This document shows, in pieces, positions 63,033-64,000 of a DNA stretch of 64,000 bases. The notes under the pieces are model-generated. The model was not told where the DNA came from and ran no database searches. It was given only the letters and a program-made list of their open reading frames with translations. Position numbers and translations under genes: made by a program. Position 1 is the stretch's first letter. Every line of letters starts with the position of its first letter. The DNA is from Glossina fuscipes. Its lineage: Eukaryota; Arthropoda; Insecta; Diptera; Glossinidae. The DNA lies in contig NW_023998415.1 of the NCBI RefSeq assembly GCF_014805625.2, positions 35,389,638 through 35,453,637 on the forward strand, read 5' to 3'.

Positions 63033-63956
63033 ATATTAATTAAGTTTATTACGCATAAAACCAAATATAATATTTTTTCTTCTCTCTCTTCCGGATCCAT
63101 ACTTTATTTATGTCAAAGAAACTTAAATACTTTTTCTTTTTTTTTTTTTTGGCAAAATTAATATAGTTATTGATATATTTATTTCTCTTATTCATTACAT
63201 TGTCACTATTCATGAATAGCTTGAAAAGGATATTTTTGGCTCTCTTTCGAGAACTTATGATTCCGAACTATTTATACAGAAAAAACGAAAACAAAAAAAA
63301 AAGTTCCTTTGGACCAATTTGATACCATACACAATATAAACGTTAGCTTAATTGTTTATGGCAAGCAAATCAAGACAATACGAAATTTGATTAAATTTGC
63401 ATTTAGAGCGTCCAAGAGTACGATCTGCTTTGTTAATTCGAACCAAAGAAATACCAAACAATTTTAGTTTTCTACAAGAATAGATTATTTTATGAAAAAT
63501 CCAAATTGTACCAATACCATAACATACCATAACATGAAATTTAGACGAAGATAAGGTTCATTTAAGGCAACATATATTTTTGATACCCATTTCTCATTCT
63601 CCCAGCGACTTTTGTAAAACGATTCTGTTTGAAATTGAAAATTCCGTGTTTGTATTACACGCGCGACACGTGAAGTTTTTCCTGCTCGACCCAGTTATTT
63701 TAAATTGATTCTGCTATGCATATGTAATATATATACAAACGATACCATGGAAATGCAACAAACGCAACCATATGAAATGAACCAAACTATAATATATTGA
63801 AACTACGTAACGCATATCGGAAATCTCGCTCTCTAAAGAGTGTAGAAAAAGTGGAAATGCTTTTAATTTTCGGTCTCCACGTCGACGGAATTTTTATGTT
63901 AATTTTCAAATTTTCAATTTGTAAGTTGATAAGGTCTTGAAAAAATTTCCAATAAA
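63033..63956. other. No gene seen
   Basis: AT-rich sequence between the deleted mariner and the INE-1-like edge. Short open frames only. Confidence 0.6.
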
Positions 63957-64000
63957 ACAAGTAAGAACATTATTGTGGAGCACACCCCACCATTCACCTA
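63957..64000 (-). mobile_element. Edge of another INE-1-like copy, cut by the window end
   Basis: ACAAGTAAGAACATTATTGT then GGAGCACACCCCACCATTCA aligns with the hairpin end of the copy at 13926 (ACAATTAAGAACATTATAGT). Only about 44 bases are visible. Confidence 0.5.

Overview
This is a nuclear genomic window from a higher fly (Diptera, Schizophora). The evidence is AT-rich DNA dense in microsatellites and homopolymers, very short introns of 63-105 bp with GTAAGT-like donors next to huge introns, CAG/CAA-encoded poly-Gln, decayed mariner elements, and many copies of a repeat with the layout of Drosophila INE-1/DINE-1. A tephritid or related acalyptrate is plausible, but I cannot name a species. 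A run of 100 N at 18880-18979 is an assembly gap.

One protein-coding gene is supported, on the + strand from 26052 to 61421. I rebuilt it by hand as 12 coding exons whose splice phases all agree, giving about 1732 residues. The order is: a long disordered Ser/Gln-rich N-terminus (exon 1), a 22.9 kb intron, a His/Ser-rich exon 2, a 6.4 kb intron, then ten compact exons. These ten encode a Raf-like Ras-binding/ubiquitin-like domain, a Dbl-homology RhoGEF domain, a PH domain and a Ser/Thr/Asn-rich tail ending in a class I PDZ ligand (ETDV). This matches the PLEKHG5/Syx family of Rho guanine-nucleotide exchange factors. I do not know which named Drosophila gene is its direct ortholog.

Region by region: 1-26051 holds no recognisable gene. 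It contains a mariner fossil (4128-5202), a foldback element (6103-6722), a SINE-like fragment (about 7326-7575), and INE-1-like rolling-circle elements at 8640-9718, 10890-11150, 11325-11420, 13926-14695 and 21765-22169. Intron 1 (27957-50844) holds further INE-1-like fragments, a second copy of the same mariner (48378-49360) and several GA/CT and TA tracts. Intron 2 (51580-57982) holds an INE-1-like copy (54425-54707), a probable mariner scrap and a second SINE-like copy. Downstream of the gene, 62178-63032 is an internally deleted mariner of another lineage on the - strand with recognisable terminal inverted repeats. The window ends inside another INE-1-like copy (63957-64000).

The gene product is expected to activate Rho-type GTPases at the cell cortex, with the Ras-binding-like domain and the PDZ ligand giving inputs from small GTPases and polarity scaffolds. 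The rest of the window is intron or intergenic DNA shaped by DNA transposons, rolling-circle elements and simple repeats.
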